Made by a program: the position numbers and the translations under genes
Part shown: piece by piece, positions 54,496 to 63,926 of the stretch
How the letters are laid out: every line of letters begins with the position of its first letter
Numbering within the stretch: position 1 is the first letter of the stretch
The notes under the pieces: generated by a model
What the model was told of the DNA's origin: nothing
The model's input: the letters and a program-made list of their open reading frames with translations, nothing else
Databases searched by the model: none
Source of the DNA: Sphingomonas lenta
GTDB lineage: Bacteria > Pseudomonadota > Alphaproteobacteria > Sphingomonadales > Sphingomonadaceae
NCBI RefSeq assembly: GCF_002288825.1
Contig: NZ_NSLI01000004.1
Location: 48,501 to 112,500 of the forward strand
DNA length: 64,000 nt
Reading direction: 5' to 3'

Positions 54496-55389
54496 ATGCG
54501 TTCCGTCTCCGCTCCTCTGGCCTTCGCGGTCGCGTGCACGGCGGTCGGCACCTACGCCGCGATGGACGTGTTCATGAAGGCGCTGTCGATCGAGGCGGGC
54601 GCGTACAGCGCGGTGCTGTGGCGGTCCTGGGTCGGGGTGGCGCTATCGGGCGTGATCTTCCTGGGCAGGGGCGGGCGCTGGCCGGGGCCCGAAGCGCTCA
54701 AGCTGCATGCCTTGCGCGGGCTGACGGCGGGGACGTCGGTGCTGTTCTTCTTCTGGGGGCTGGCGCGCATCCCGATGGCGAAGGGGGTGGCGCTGACGTT
54801 CCTCGCGCCGCTGATCGCGATCTTCCTGGCGGGCGCGGTGCTGGGCGAGCGGATCAGGCGGGCGGCGATCTACGGCTCGCTCGTGGCGGGCGCCGGCGTG
54901 CTGGTGATCGCCTGGGGTGAGGTGGAGCGGAACGCGTCGACCGACAGCGTGCTCGGCGCGCTGGCGGTGTTCGTGGCGTCGATCTTCTACGCCGTCAGCC
55001 TAGTCTATCTACGCCGGCAGGCGCAGGCGGCGGACCCGATCGAGGTGACCTTGTTCACCGGGCTCGTGATGGGGGGCATGCTGCTGCCGGGTGCGCCGTG
55101 GTGGTCGGGCGCGCCGACGACCGCGCTCGCGCCGATGGTGGTCGCGGCCGCCGTGCTGGGCACGGTGTCGTCGATCATGTTCGCCTGGGCGTACTCACAT
55201 GCCGAGGCGCAGGTGCTGGCGCCGGTCGAGTACACCGCCTTCGTCTGGGCGGCGTTGTTCGGGTGGCTGGCGTTCGGGGAGCTGGTGACGGCGTACACGG
55301 TGGCGGGAACGGCGCTGATCGTGATGGGGTGCCTGATCGCGGTGCGGAAGGCCGCGGGGTCTGCGCCGCAGTCGGAGGCGGGCGCATGA
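54496..55389 (+). CDS. EamA/DMT-family transporter
   Basis: 297 aa with ten membrane helices as two EamA repeats (first around ALRGLTAGTSVLFFFWGLAR, ALTFLAPLIAIFLAGAVLGE; second around FAWAYSHAEAQVLAPVEYTA, FVWAALFGWLAFGEL). Probable metabolite exporter; substrate unknown. The stop overlaps the GNAT gene (ATGA). Confidence 0.93.
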   Translation: MRSVSAPLAFAVACTAVGTYAAMDVFMKALSIEAGAYSAVLWRSWVGVALSGVIFLGRGGRWPGPEALKLHALRGLTAGTSVLFFFWGLARIPMAKGVALTFLAPLIAIFLAGAVLGERIRRAAIYGSLVAGAGVLVIAWGEVERNASTDSVLGALAVFVASIFYAVSLVYLRRQAQAADPIEVTLFTGLVMGGMLLPGAPWWSGAPTTALAPMVVAAAVLGTVSSIMFAWAYSHAEAQVLAPVEYTAFVWAALFGWLAFGELVTAYTVAGTALIVMGCLIAVRKAAGSAPQSEAGA

Positions 55390-55862
55390 TCTCGATTCGG
55401 CCGGCCCGGCCCGGCGACGAGGCGCTGGTGCTCAGGTTCGTGCGCGAGCTGGCCGCGTTCGAGCGCGAGCCGGACGCGGTGGAAGCGGGCGAGGCCGAGT
55501 TCCGCGACGCGCTGTTCGGGCCGGACCCGGCGGCCGAGGCGGTGATCGCGGAGTTGGACGGCGAGCCGGTCGGCTTCGCGCTATTCTTCTACAATTTCTC
55601 GACCTGGACGGGGCGGCCCGGGCTGTATCTGGAGGACCTGTACGTCACGCCCGCGGCGCGGGGGCGGGGCGTAGGACGGGCGTTGCTGCAACACCTCGCG
55701 CGCGTGGCGCTGGAGCGGGGCTGCGCACGGTTCGAGTGGGCGGTGCTCGACTGGAACGCGGACGCGATCGCGTTCTATCGTGCGCTGGGCGCGGTCGGCA
55801 TGGAGGAGTGGACGGTGCAGCGGGTGAGCGGCGACGCGCTCCGGCGACTGGCGGGGGCGTAG
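55386..55862 (+). CDS. GNAT acetyltransferase (diamine/spermidine acetyltransferase-like)
   Basis: 158 aa. Acetyl-CoA site YLEDLYVTPAARGRGVGRALL; preceding FALFFYNFSTWTGRPGLYLE resembles the spermidine/diamine N-acetyltransferase subgroup, and the end EWAVLDWNADAIAFYRALGA is typical. Polyamine acetylation is therefore favoured but unproven. Co-translated with the EamA transporter. An acetylpolyamine deacetylase-like gene lies at 8286. Confidence 0.88.
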   Translation: MISIRPARPGDEALVLRFVRELAAFEREPDAVEAGEAEFRDALFGPDPAAEAVIAELDGEPVGFALFFYNFSTWTGRPGLYLEDLYVTPAARGRGVGRALLQHLARVALERGCARFEWAVLDWNADAIAFYRALGAVGMEEWTVQRVSGDALRRLAGA

Positions 55863-55866
55863 CCTG

Positions 55867-56217
55867 ATGGCGTTCAATCGCGGGCTGGTGGACTGGGTGG
55901 CCGAGGCGATGGAGCCGGTCGGCCCCGTCACGCACCGGCCCATGATGGGCGGGGCGACGCTCTACTGCGACGGCGTGGTGTTCGCGATCGTCGGCGACGA
56001 CGCGCTGTGGTTCAAGGCGGACAAGGTCAGCGACGCCGAGTGGGACGCGGCGGGGTGCCCGCGCTTCACCTACGAGATGGGCGAGGGGCGGACGGGGAGC
56101 ATGAACTACCGACGCGCGCCGAACGACGTGTACGACGACGCGGATAGCCTGCGGCACTGGGCGGGGCTGGCGTTGGAGGCCGGGCGGAGGGGGCCGGCGA
56201 AGCGGAAGAAGGGCTGA
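55867..56217 (+). CDS. TfoX N-terminal domain protein
   Basis: 116 aa protein with only the TfoX/Sxy N-terminal domain: MEPVGPVTHRPMMGGATLYC, VFAIVGDDALWFKAD, FTYEMGEGRTGSMNYRRAP. Stand-alone N-domain proteins are widespread and their role is unknown; a competence function should not be assumed. It has a lysine-rich end (PAKRKKG). Five bases after the GNAT gene, so probably the last cistron of that operon. Confidence 0.9.
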   Translation: MAFNRGLVDWVAEAMEPVGPVTHRPMMGGATLYCDGVVFAIVGDDALWFKADKVSDAEWDAAGCPRFTYEMGEGRTGSMNYRRAPNDVYDDADSLRHWAGLALEAGRRGPAKRKKG

Positions 56218-56345
56218 GCGCCCTTCGCTGGCGCAATCCCCGCTCGCGCCGTCAGTCGCGGCGAAGCCGCGCCTTATGGCGCAGTTTGCCACGCTGGCCG
56301 AGCTTGGGCGAGTCTTGCGCCGAGTCGGCGCAAGCCGCCCTGCGC

Positions 56346-56915
56346 TTACGCCTTTTCCATCCCCGGAGCTTCAACCCCCTTCGCCTTCTCCGCATTATAG
56401 CGGTCGATGGCCTCCATCGTGATCCGCCGAGCCTCCTCGCGGCCGCCCCAGGTGCCGATCCGGACCCACTTCTTCTTCTCCAGGTCCTTGTAGTGGGTGA
56501 AGAAGTGCTCGATCTGCTGGAACACGATCTCCGGCAGGTCCTCGCGCTCGATCACGTCGGCGTAGTAGGGGAAGGTCTCGTTCACCGGCACGCAGACGAG
56601 CTTCTCGTCGCCGCCGGCCTCGTCTTCCAGGTTCAGCACCGCGATCGGGCGCGCGCGGACGACGCAGCCGGGGATGAAGGGCGAGCGCGCCACGACCAGC
56701 GCGTCCAGGGGATCGCCGTCGGGCGAGAGCGTGTGCGGCACGAAGCCGTAGTTCGCCGGGTAGCGCATGGGCGTGTGGAGGATACGGTCGACGAAGAGCG
56801 CGCCGCTAGCCTTGTCGAACTCGTACTTCACGGGTTCGCCGCCGGTCGGCACCTCGATGATGACGTTAAGGTCGTCGGGCGGGGACTTCCCCACCGGGAT
56901 CAGGTCAATGCGCAA
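56346..56915 (-). CDS. ppa: Inorganic pyrophosphatase (family I)
   Basis: 189 aa Mg-dependent pyrophosphatase driving biosynthetic reactions. Signature DGDPLDALV, N-terminal VIIEVPTGGEPVKYEFD, PANYGFVPHT and KDLEKKKWVRIGTW. The start codon is TTG at 56915, with AAGGG about 8 bases before it; no ATG or GTG fits the conserved N-terminus. Downstream of the M61 peptidase gene on the same strand, 40 bases apart. Confidence 0.95.
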   Translation of the reverse strand: MRIDLIPVGKSPPDDLNVIIEVPTGGEPVKYEFDKASGALFVDRILHTPMRYPANYGFVPHTLSPDGDPLDALVVARSPFIPGCVVRARPIAVLNLEDEAGGDEKLVCVPVNETFPYYADVIEREDLPEIVFQQIEHFFTHYKDLEKKKWVRIGTWGGREEARRITMEAIDRYNAEKAKGVEAPGMEKA

Positions 56916-56955
56916 TGTATGTCACCCTTTTGTTGGTGGCGGCGCCGGCCCCGCG

Positions 56956-58872
56956 TCAGCGGGCGGAAAGTAGCCGATCGAGTCCCGCCTCTCCGGTCCC
57001 GACCTTTTGTAGGCGCGGGTAGCGCGGACCGTCGTGATAGTCGACAGCGACCTCGCGCACCCCGTCCTGCGATCGGACAAGCAGCCGGATGGGGTCGCGC
57101 GTACCCTTGGCCGCCACCACCGCGGCCTTTAGGCGGTCGGCGGAGTAGGTCTGGCCGTTGACCGCACTCACCACCGTGCCGACGTCGAGCCCTGCGCGAT
57201 AGGCGGGGCTGTTCCAGATCGACGCGGTCACCTCGCCCTCGCGGTTGAGCACGAGGCCGATCGAGTAGCTGAGGTCCGCGACGTTGCGCGCGCGCTCCGC
57301 TTTCGAGAAGTAGCCCGTCGGCTCCGCGGTGTAGACGAGGCGGTAGCCGTTCATCTCGAAGCCGTTCACCGGCGCGGGCTTGCCCGTCTCTGTGATCCGC
57401 GTGCGCAGGAACCCCGCCCAGTCGTACGGCTGGATGCGGTTCAGCGTCTCCGCCACGTCCTCGAACGTATAGGTGACGACGCCCCAGTCGCCGTCGCGGA
57501 TGCCGAATAAAGCCTTGGCGAAGTCGTCGATCGAGCGGCGGCCGCGCGACTCGCGGCGCAGAATCGCGTCGACCTCCATCCAGATCAGCAGGCCCTCGTT
57601 GTAGTAATCCTCCGACCGCTGCCAGCTCGACCAACCCTTGGGTCGCCTGGCGGAGATGATCGGATCGTTGGTCGTGTCGAGCAGCGGACGCCATTCGCGG
57701 CCGACCGCGTTCTGGAGGTTGGCGGCGATCAGCGCATAGGCGTCGAGCGTGTCCTGCTTGGACACGATGCCCGAGCGCGCCTGGAGGACGTAGCCCCAGA
57801 ACTGCGTCTGGCCTTCATAGACCCAGAGCAGTGAGTTGCGCGTCGGCGTGCGGTAGTCGGGCGCCCACTGGTCCGCGCCGCGACGGAACTTGCCGTCCCA
57901 GCTATGCGCGAACTCGTGCGGCAGGAGGTTGCGCCTGGCCACCGAGTTCTCCCAGTCGGTGAAATAGCCGGGGTTCACTCCGTTCTCCGACGAGCGGTGG
58001 TGCTCCAGGCCGATGCCGCCGAGCTGGTCGGAGATGGTCAAGAGGAACTCGTACCGGTCGTAATGGCGCGCGCCGAACGCTTTGAGCGACTGGTCGACGA
58101 GGCGGCGGTGCGCCTCGATCTGGTCGGGCTTCGCTTCCAGCTCGGCGGCCGTGTCGGCCCAGACGTTGAGGTCGACGCGGGGGCTGAGCGCCCATTCCTT
58201 GTAATGGCGGCCCGCGACGATCGGCGAGTCGACCAGCGTCTCGTAGTTGACCTGGTTGTAGGTGTAGGTCGCCCCGGCGCGCTGCGCGGGGACGGCGGAG
58301 ACGGCGGTCCAGCCCTCCGGATACCTAACCGTCATGCGGACGGGGATCTGCCGGACGAAGTAACCCGCGGGGTAAAGGCTGACGCGCTCGGGCTGGAGGC
58401 TTAGCATGGCGGGCGTGGCGACGACGCGGCCCTGGTCGGGCTTGGTGGCGGAGAGGAAGTCGAACGAGACGTCGAGCTGCTGGACGCCCTGCGGCACGTC
58501 CAGGTGGAACGCGTAGACGTCGACGGGGTCGCGCGTCCAGGGGATTACCTGACCGTTGCCGCGGACCACCAGGCTGGCCAGCTTCTCGATCTCGCCGCGC
58601 GGCGCGTGGTTGCCGGGGAGGAACTTGGGGTAGAGCAGCGTCATGCGCCCGGCCTGGGGCACGGGGATCGTCTCGCGCACGCGCCAGATGCCGCGCGTCA
58701 CGTCGGTCGCGTCGACCTGGAGCTGGATCACGCCGGGATAGGGCACGTCGCGCGGCTGCGGGATCGGGTCGACGTACGGGACGGGCTGGGGGGCCGAGTT
58801 GCCAACGGGGACTTGGGCGAGTGCCGCGGCGGACGCGGCGGCGAGGAACGCGGACAGGACGGTGCGGATCAA
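56956..58872 (-). CDS. M61 family glycyl aminopeptidase-like protein with PDZ domain
   Basis: 638 aa exported metallopeptidase. Signal peptide ([20 protein letters not shown]), M61 N-terminal beta domain, zinc motif [16 protein letters not shown] with the third ligand in [11 protein letters not shown], and a C-terminal PDZ domain ([35 protein letters not shown]). Likely periplasmic aminopeptidase. Divergent from hisS. Confidence 0.93.
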   Translation of the reverse strand: MIRTVLSAFLAAASAAALAQVPVGNSAPQPVPYVDPIPQPRDVPYPGVIQLQVDATDVTRGIWRVRETIPVPQAGRMTLLYPKFLPGNHAPRGEIEKLASLVVRGNGQVIPWTRDPVDVYAFHLDVPQGVQQLDVSFDFLSATKPDQGRVVATPAMLSLQPERVSLYPAGYFVRQIPVRMTVRYPEGWTAVSAVPAQRAGATYTYNQVNYETLVDSPIVAGRHYKEWALSPRVDLNVWADTAAELEAKPDQIEAHRRLVDQSLKAFGARHYDRYEFLLTISDQLGGIGLEHHRSSENGVNPGYFTDWENSVARRNLLPHEFAHSWDGKFRRGADQWAPDYRTPTRNSLLWVYEGQTQFWGYVLQARSGIVSKQDTLDAYALIAANLQNAVGREWRPLLDTTNDPIISARRPKGWSSWQRSEDYYNEGLLIWMEVDAILRRESRGRRSIDDFAKALFGIRDGDWGVVTYTFEDVAETLNRIQPYDWAGFLRTRITETGKPAPVNGFEMNGYRLVYTAEPTGYFSKAERARNVADLSYSIGLVLNREGEVTASIWNSPAYRAGLDVGTVVSAVNGQTYSADRLKAAVVAAKGTRDPIRLLVRSQDGVREVAVDYHDGPRYPRLQKVGTGEAGLDRLLSAR

Positions 58873-58976
58873 GGACGGCCTCTCGGGATATTGTTTCGGC
58901 GCGGTTTAGGCGGGCGAAAGGTCAACAGTCCAGCCCGTTGCGGCCCGCGGGTCCGGCCCCTAATAACCCGCGCTTC

Positions 58977-60281
58977 ATGGCCCGTATTCAGACCCCGAAC
59001 CGCGTTCGCGGCACCCAGGACATATTCGGCGAAGACCAGCGCCGCTTCGCGCATGTGCTCGAGACGTTCGAGCGCGTGCGGCGGCTATACTGTTTCGGGC
59101 GCGTCGACGTGCCGGTGATCGAGGACACGCAGGTCTTCGCGCGCTCGATCGGCGAGACGACGGACGTGGTATCGAAGGAGATGTACACGTTCGAGGACCG
59201 GGGTGGGGACTCGATCACGCTGCGCCCAGAGTTCACGGCGGGGATCGCGCGGGCGTTCATCACCAACGGCTGGCAGCAGCATGCGCCGATGAAGCTGGCG
59301 ACGAGCGGGCCGCTGTTCCGCTACGAGCGGCCGCAAAAGGGGCGGTTCCGGCAGTTCCACCAGATCGACGCGGAGGTGATCGGCGCGGCGGAGCCGGCGG
59401 CGGACGTCGAGCTGCTGGTGATGGCGGACCAGCTGCTGCGCGAGCTCGGCATCGGCGACGAGGTGACGTTGCAGCTCAACACGCTGGGCGACACGGAGAC
59501 GCGCGACGCGTGGCGGGCGGCGCTGGTGGCGCATTTCGCCTCGCACCGCGACCAACTGTCGGAGGAGTCGGTCGCGCGGTTGGAGAAGAACCCGCTGCGC
59601 ATCCTCGACTCCAAGGACCCGCGCGACCGGCCGGTGGCGGACGGCGCGCCGGACATCGACGCGTTCCTGACGGCGGAGGCGCGGGCGTTCTTTGACGCGG
59701 TGACCGCGGGCTTGGACAGCGCGGGGGTGAGGTGGACGCGCAACCCGCGGCTGGTGCGCGGGCTCGATTACTACCGGCACACCGCGTTCGAGTTCGTGAC
59801 CGACCGCTTGGGCGCGCAGGGCACGGTGCTGGGCGGCGGGCGCTATGACGGGCTGATCGAGAGCCTGGGCGGGCTGCCGACGCCGGGCGTGGGCTGGGCC
59901 GCGGGGGTGGAGCGATTGGCGATGTTAGTCGAGGAGCCGACGGCAGAGCAGCCTGAGCTTGCTGTCGTCCCAAGTCACGACGATTCTGTGGGAATAGCGA
60001 CAGAAGTGCTCGCTTTATTGCGGCAGCGCGGAATTCGCGCAGAGATGGCCTTTGGCGGTTCTGAAAAGAAGCGCTTCGACCGGGCACGCCGCTCAGGCGC
60101 TCATCGCGTGTTGAACGTTGAGGTAGGTGACGAATTTTACGTGGCCGCTCTCCGCTTGCGTGATCTTGTTGGGGGGGCCGCGCCGGTTCGTTCACGCGTG
60201 AAGGACGCGCTCTCGCAAAGATTTGCTGTATGGGACGACCCCAGCACTCGCTTCATCACTTTAGAGAAGCGGATGGCATGA
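58977..60281 (+). CDS. hisS: Histidyl-tRNA synthetase
   Basis: 434 aa class II synthetase. Motif 2 [19 protein letters not shown], histidine-A loop [16 protein letters not shown], motif 3 [14 protein letters not shown]. From about residue 318 (base 59930) GC falls by roughly 10 points and the anticodon-binding domain reads differently from the usual family ([34 protein letters not shown]), while still matching the domain's fold pattern. The stop overlaps prfA (ATGA). Confidence 0.96.
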   Translation: MARIQTPNRVRGTQDIFGEDQRRFAHVLETFERVRRLYCFGRVDVPVIEDTQVFARSIGETTDVVSKEMYTFEDRGGDSITLRPEFTAGIARAFITNGWQQHAPMKLATSGPLFRYERPQKGRFRQFHQIDAEVIGAAEPAADVELLVMADQLLRELGIGDEVTLQLNTLGDTETRDAWRAALVAHFASHRDQLSEESVARLEKNPLRILDSKDPRDRPVADGAPDIDAFLTAEARAFFDAVTAGLDSAGVRWTRNPRLVRGLDYYRHTAFEFVTDRLGAQGTVLGGGRYDGLIESLGGLPTPGVGWAAGVERLAMLVEEPTAEQPELAVVPSHDDSVGIATEVLALLRQRGIRAEMAFGGSEKKRFDRARRSGAHRVLNVEVGDEFYVAALRLRDLVGGAAPVRSRVKDALSQRFAVWDDPSTRFITLEKRMA

Positions 60282-61351
60282 CCACCATCTCCCCCGAACG
60301 GATTGCGCAGATCGAGGCGCGGCGGGACGAGCTGTCGGCGATGATGGCGACGGGCGACCTGCCGGGCGACCGCTTCGTCGCCGTGTCCAAGGAGTATGCC
60401 GAGCTGGAGCCCGTCGCCGAGGCCGCGGGGCAGGTGCGCCGCCTGCGTGCCGAGGCCGAGAGCTTGCGCTTCATGGCGGAGGACGGCGACGACGAGCTGC
60501 GCGCGCTGGCGGCCGAGGAGCTGCACGAGAACCGGGCGGCGCTGGAGCAGGCGGAGCGCAGGCTGGCGCTGGCGCTGCTGCCGCGCGACGCGGCGGACGA
60601 GCGCGCGGCGATGCTGGAGATCCGCGCCGGCACGGGCGGCGACGAGGCGGCGCTGTTCGCGGGCGACCTGTTCCGCATGTACCAGCGCTACGCCGAACGG
60701 CAGGGCTGGCGCGTGGAGCTCCATTCGGCGAGCGCGTCGGAGGCGGGCGGGTTCAAGGAGGTCGTCGCCTCCGTGGCCGGGCAGGGCGTGTTCGCCAAGC
60801 TGAAGTTCGAGAGCGGCGTCCACCGCGTCCAGCGCGTGCCGGTGACGGAGGCGGGCGGGCGCATCCATACCTCCGCGGCGACCGTCGCCGTGCTGCCGGA
60901 GGCCGAAGAGGTCGACGTGCAGATCGAGGACAAGGACCTGCGCGTCGACATCTACCGTTCCAGCGGCGCGGGCGGGCAGCACGTCAACACGACCGACTCG
61001 GCGGTGCGCATTACGCATATTCCGACGGGCATCGTCGTGATCCAGCAGGACGAGCGATCGCAGCACAAGAACCGCGCCAAGGCGATGAAGGTGCTGCGCA
61101 CGCGGCTCTACGAGGCCGAGCGCGAGCGGCTCCAGAGCGAGCGGGCGGGCGCGCGGCGGTCGATGGTGGGATCGGGCGACCGGTCGGAGCGGATCCGCAC
61201 GTACAACTTCCCGCAAGGGCGCGTGACCGACCACCGCATCAACCTGACGCTGCATCGGTTGCCGGAGATACTCGAGGGCGAGCTGGACGAGCTGGTGGGG
61301 GCGCTGAGCGCGGAGGATGAGGCGGAGCGGCTGGCGTCGCTTGACTCGTAA
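60278..61351 (+). CDS. prfA: Peptide chain release factor 1
   Basis: 357 aa RF1 recognising UAA/UAG. The catalytic [17 protein letters not shown] contains GGQ, the target of PrmC methylation. [19 protein letters not shown] and [16 protein letters not shown] are typical. ATG 60278 overlaps hisS. Followed by prmC, the enzyme that methylates it. Confidence 0.97.
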   Translation: MTTISPERIAQIEARRDELSAMMATGDLPGDRFVAVSKEYAELEPVAEAAGQVRRLRAEAESLRFMAEDGDDELRALAAEELHENRAALEQAERRLALALLPRDAADERAAMLEIRAGTGGDEAALFAGDLFRMYQRYAERQGWRVELHSASASEAGGFKEVVASVAGQGVFAKLKFESGVHRVQRVPVTEAGGRIHTSAATVAVLPEAEEVDVQIEDKDLRVDIYRSSGAGGQHVNTTDSAVRITHIPTGIVVIQQDERSQHKNRAKAMKVLRTRLYEAERERLQSERAGARRSMVGSGDRSERIRTYNFPQGRVTDHRINLTLHRLPEILEGELDELVGALSAEDEAERLASLDS

Positions 61352-61375
61352 GTGAACTCGCAGTCGTTCCACTTC

Positions 61376-61470
61376 GCCACCTCGGACTTGTTCCGGGGTC
61401 CGTCGTGGTCCGCGCACGCCGAGCGGATCGCCCGCACAACGATGGATGCCGGAACAAGTCCGGCATGACG
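61376..61470. repeat. Long palindromic repeat, family A copy 5
   Basis: Arms CACCTCGGACTTGTTCCGGG and GCCGGAACAAGTCCGGCATG. The right arm contributes the ATG start codon of prmC (61465). It occupies nearly all of the 113 bases between prfA and prmC. Confidence 0.9.
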
Positions 61471-62283
61471 GGGAAGGTCAGGGAGGCGATCTCCCACGCC
61501 GCCGCGCGGTTCGGCTTCTCGGAGACGCCCAGGCTCGACGCGGAGCTGCTGATGGCGCACGCGCTGGGCTGCACGCGGGAGGCGCTGCTGCTCGGGCGGC
61601 TGGACGATCCCGCGCCCGACGGGTTCGCCGCGCTGGTGGAGCGCCGCGCCGCGCATGAGCCGGTCGCTTACATCACGGAGGTACGCGCCTTCTGGACGAT
61701 CGAGCTCGCGGTCGGGCCGGGCGTGCTGGTGCCTCGCGCGGATACCGAGACGCTGATGGAGGCGGCGGTCGAGCATTTCGGCGAGCGGAGCCCGCGCGCC
61801 GTGCTCGACCTCGGCACCGGGTCGGGCGCGCTGCTGCTCGCGGCGTTGGACCAATGGCCGGAGGCCGGCGGAGTGGGCGTCGACCGGTCGCCGCAAGCGT
61901 TGGCGGTGGCGCGGTACAATGCGCGGCTGCTGGGGGTGGAGGCGCGCGCGCGATTCGTCGAGGGTGGGTGGGACGCGGTGGAGGGCACGTTTGACCTCGT
62001 GCTCTCCAACCCGCCCTATATCGCCGACACGGAAGAGCTGGCGCGCGAGGTCGCGGAGTACGAGCCCGCCTCCGCGCTCTACGCCGGACCGGACGGGCTA
62101 GACGAGTATCGCGCGCTTGCGCCCATCATCGCGCGGCGGATCGCGCCGGGGGGCGTGGCCTGCATCGAGATCGGGTCGAGCCAGGGCGAGAGCGCGGCTG
62201 CGCCATTCCGGGCGGAGGGCTTGACCGTTGATCTACGTCAGGACCTGGGCGGGCGCGACCGTTGCCTCGTGGCAACGCCTTGA
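61465..62283 (+). CDS. prmC: Release factor glutamine methyltransferase
   Basis: 272 aa SAM methyltransferase that N5-methylates the GGQ glutamine of RF1/RF2. Motif I VLDLGTGSGALLLAAL and the NPPY motif VLSNPPYIADTEEL. N-terminal helical RF-binding domain starts VREAISHAAARFGF three codons after the ATG, so 61465 is the only sensible start; that ATG lies in the palindromic repeat arm and has no clear Shine-Dalgarno sequence. Confidence 0.96.
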   Translation: MTGKVREAISHAAARFGFSETPRLDAELLMAHALGCTREALLLGRLDDPAPDGFAALVERRAAHEPVAYITEVRAFWTIELAVGPGVLVPRADTETLMEAAVEHFGERSPRAVLDLGTGSGALLLAALDQWPEAGGVGVDRSPQALAVARYNARLLGVEARARFVEGGWDAVEGTFDLVLSNPPYIADTEELAREVAEYEPASALYAGPDGLDEYRALAPIIARRIAPGGVACIEIGSSQGESAAAPFRAEGLTVDLRQDLGGRDRCLVATP

Positions 62284-62536
62284 AGCCGGACGACGCCGCT
62301 CCCATATTCCCCCTTGTAGGATCGGGCCCGGCGTCGCTATGGAAAGCGCGGGGGACCCGCAACTTCGACACAAGTTGTTGAAACGGGCGCTCGCCTGCAT
62401 CCTTGATCGTTCGCGCCGCGAAAGGTTCGGCGCGTGATGAGGCTAGGGCCGATACGGGGCCGCGAGGAAGCGCGCAGCCCCATTTTGCACCGCGTGCACG
62501 GGAGCAAAGAATAGTGGTTCACGGACAGGAACACGC

Positions 62537-63427
62537 ATGATCAACAATCGGCAGCAGGGCCGCAGGCGGGGTCGCGGCGGGCAGCGCCAGGGCGGTGGCG
62601 GCGGCGGGGGCAATCCCAACAGCGGCAACCGCATCGACAACCGTGCGCGCGGCAACGCCAACCAGCTCTGGGAGAAGTACAAGAGCTTGGCGGCCGATGC
62701 GCAGCGCCAGGGCGACCGCGTCCAGACCGAATATTACCTCCAGTTCGCCGACCATTATTACCGCGTGCTGGCCGAGACCCGTCCCAACTTCCAGGAGCAG
62801 CAGCGCCAGCAGCGCGCGCGCGAGGAGCAGTTCGACGAGGACGGCGGCTTCGGTGGCGAGGGCGCCGACGGCGAGGATTACGGTGACGAGGGCGACGCGA
62901 TCCGTCCCGGCGAGCAGCCCATGGCCCCGGCCCGCGGCGACAACCGCGACGGCGACAACGGCAACGGGGAGCGCCGCCGCTTCGACGATCGCCGCCCCCG
63001 CCGCGACGATGACGAGAGCCGCTCGCGTCGCGAGCTTGGGGAGGAAGGCCGCCCGCGTCGCGAGCAGGGGGAGGGCCGTTCGCGCCGGGCCGACGAGGAG
63101 CGCCGCCCGCGCCGCGACCGCGACGACCGGGACTATCGCGATCGCGAGCGGATGAACGGCCAGCATCGCGCCGAGCCGCAGGAAGCCGCCGCGCCGGAAG
63201 CGGTCGAGCCCGACCTGCCGCTGCCCGAGCCGGAGACCGAGGTGCGCGAGCCCGCGCGCCGTCGCGGCCGTCCGCGCAAGGAGGTGGCCGAGGAGCCGGC
63301 CGGCTTCGACGCCGACCGCCTGCCGCCCGCGCTGGGGGCGCCGGCCAACGACGCGGACGAGCCCGCCGAGGCCAAGCCGCGCCGACGGCGGCCTCGGGCT
63401 GCGGCGGAGGTTCCGGCCGCCGAGTGA
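62537..63427 (+). CDS. DUF4167 domain protein
   Basis: 296 aa. An Arg/Gly-rich start (GRRRGRGGQRQGGGGGGG) leads into the DUF4167 core (residues about 30-95: NQLWEKYKSLAADAQRQGDR, EYYLQFADHYYRVL), then a long charged disordered region of Arg-Asp-Glu repeats and an AT-hook-like RRRGRPRKE near residue 240. Found next to prfA/prmC in many alphaproteobacteria. Composition suggests nucleic-acid binding; function not established. The ATG follows GGACAGGAACACGC. Confidence 0.9.
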   Translation: MINNRQQGRRRGRGGQRQGGGGGGGNPNSGNRIDNRARGNANQLWEKYKSLAADAQRQGDRVQTEYYLQFADHYYRVLAETRPNFQEQQRQQRAREEQFDEDGGFGGEGADGEDYGDEGDAIRPGEQPMAPARGDNRDGDNGNGERRRFDDRRPRRDDDESRSRRELGEEGRPRREQGEGRSRRADEERRPRRDRDDRDYRDRERMNGQHRAEPQEAAAPEAVEPDLPLPEPETEVREPARRRGRPRKEVAEEPAGFDADRLPPALGAPANDADEPAEAKPRRRRPRAAAEVPAAE

Positions 63428-63445
63428 CGGCTTAGCATCGGCGAT

Positions 63446-63482
63446 AAAAGGCCGGTTCCGCTCGGTGCGGGGCCGGCCTTTC
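63446..63482. terminator. Two-way intrinsic terminator
   Basis: AAAAGGCCGG (63446-63455) and CCGGCCTTT (63473-63481) form the stem, with an inner CCGCTCGGTGCGG. T-rich on the plus strand and, because the left arm begins AAAA, T-rich on the minus strand too. It lies between the convergent DUF4167 gene and the small membrane protein gene. Confidence 0.8.
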
Positions 63483-63486
63483 TCGT

Positions 63487-63768
63487 TCAGTCGAGCCGGT
63501 CGACGTCCTCGTCGTGGCCCGTCCCCGAACTCATGAACACCAAGCCCATCAGTGCGCCGGCCATGGCGACCGAGCCGCCGACGCCGCCCAGCACCGCCAG
63601 CATGGTCACGATCCTGAGCGGGCCCTGCAGCTCCGCCAGGACGACGATCACCGCCGCCGAGATCGCCGCCGCGAGCGCGACCATCCAGGCCATCAGGTGG
63701 CGGAAGCGCGCCCAGGCGTGGCGGGCGTAATCGGGATCGCCCAAACCGCGGGGCTGCCGGTCATCCAT
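63487..63768 (-). CDS. Small two-helix membrane protein, 93 aa
   Basis: Soluble start MDDRQPRGLGDPDYARHAW, then two hydrophobic helices (MAWMVALAAAISAAVIVVLA and MLAVLGGVGGSVAMAGALMGL), and a short acidic tail (GHDEDVDRLD). No family assigned by eye. ATG 63768 gives the most natural start; in-frame codons further upstream look non-coding. Confidence 0.7.
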   Translation of the reverse strand: MDDRQPRGLGDPDYARHAWARFRHLMAWMVALAAAISAAVIVVLAELQGPLRIVTMLAVLGGVGGSVAMAGALMGLVFMSSGTGHDEDVDRLD

Positions 63769-63926
63769 GCTTTGCCAATGGGGCGCGTCCGTGCTTTTCT
63801 CAAGCATGTGCGGGCGGCCTCGCTCCGCGCAAGCGGAGCGGGGACTCGCCACGGTGGACGGCGGGATCGGCGCAGCCGATTCCGTTCGACGGCGTGGCGC
63901 ATGACGACGAGGCGGAGGAGTAAACC

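Noticed and set aside
62305..62325. CCTTGTAGGATC, resembling the reverse complement of the leader element core
   Set aside because: Only TCCTACAAG matches; CCGTGC and the ATG spacing are absent and no minus-strand gene lies downstream.
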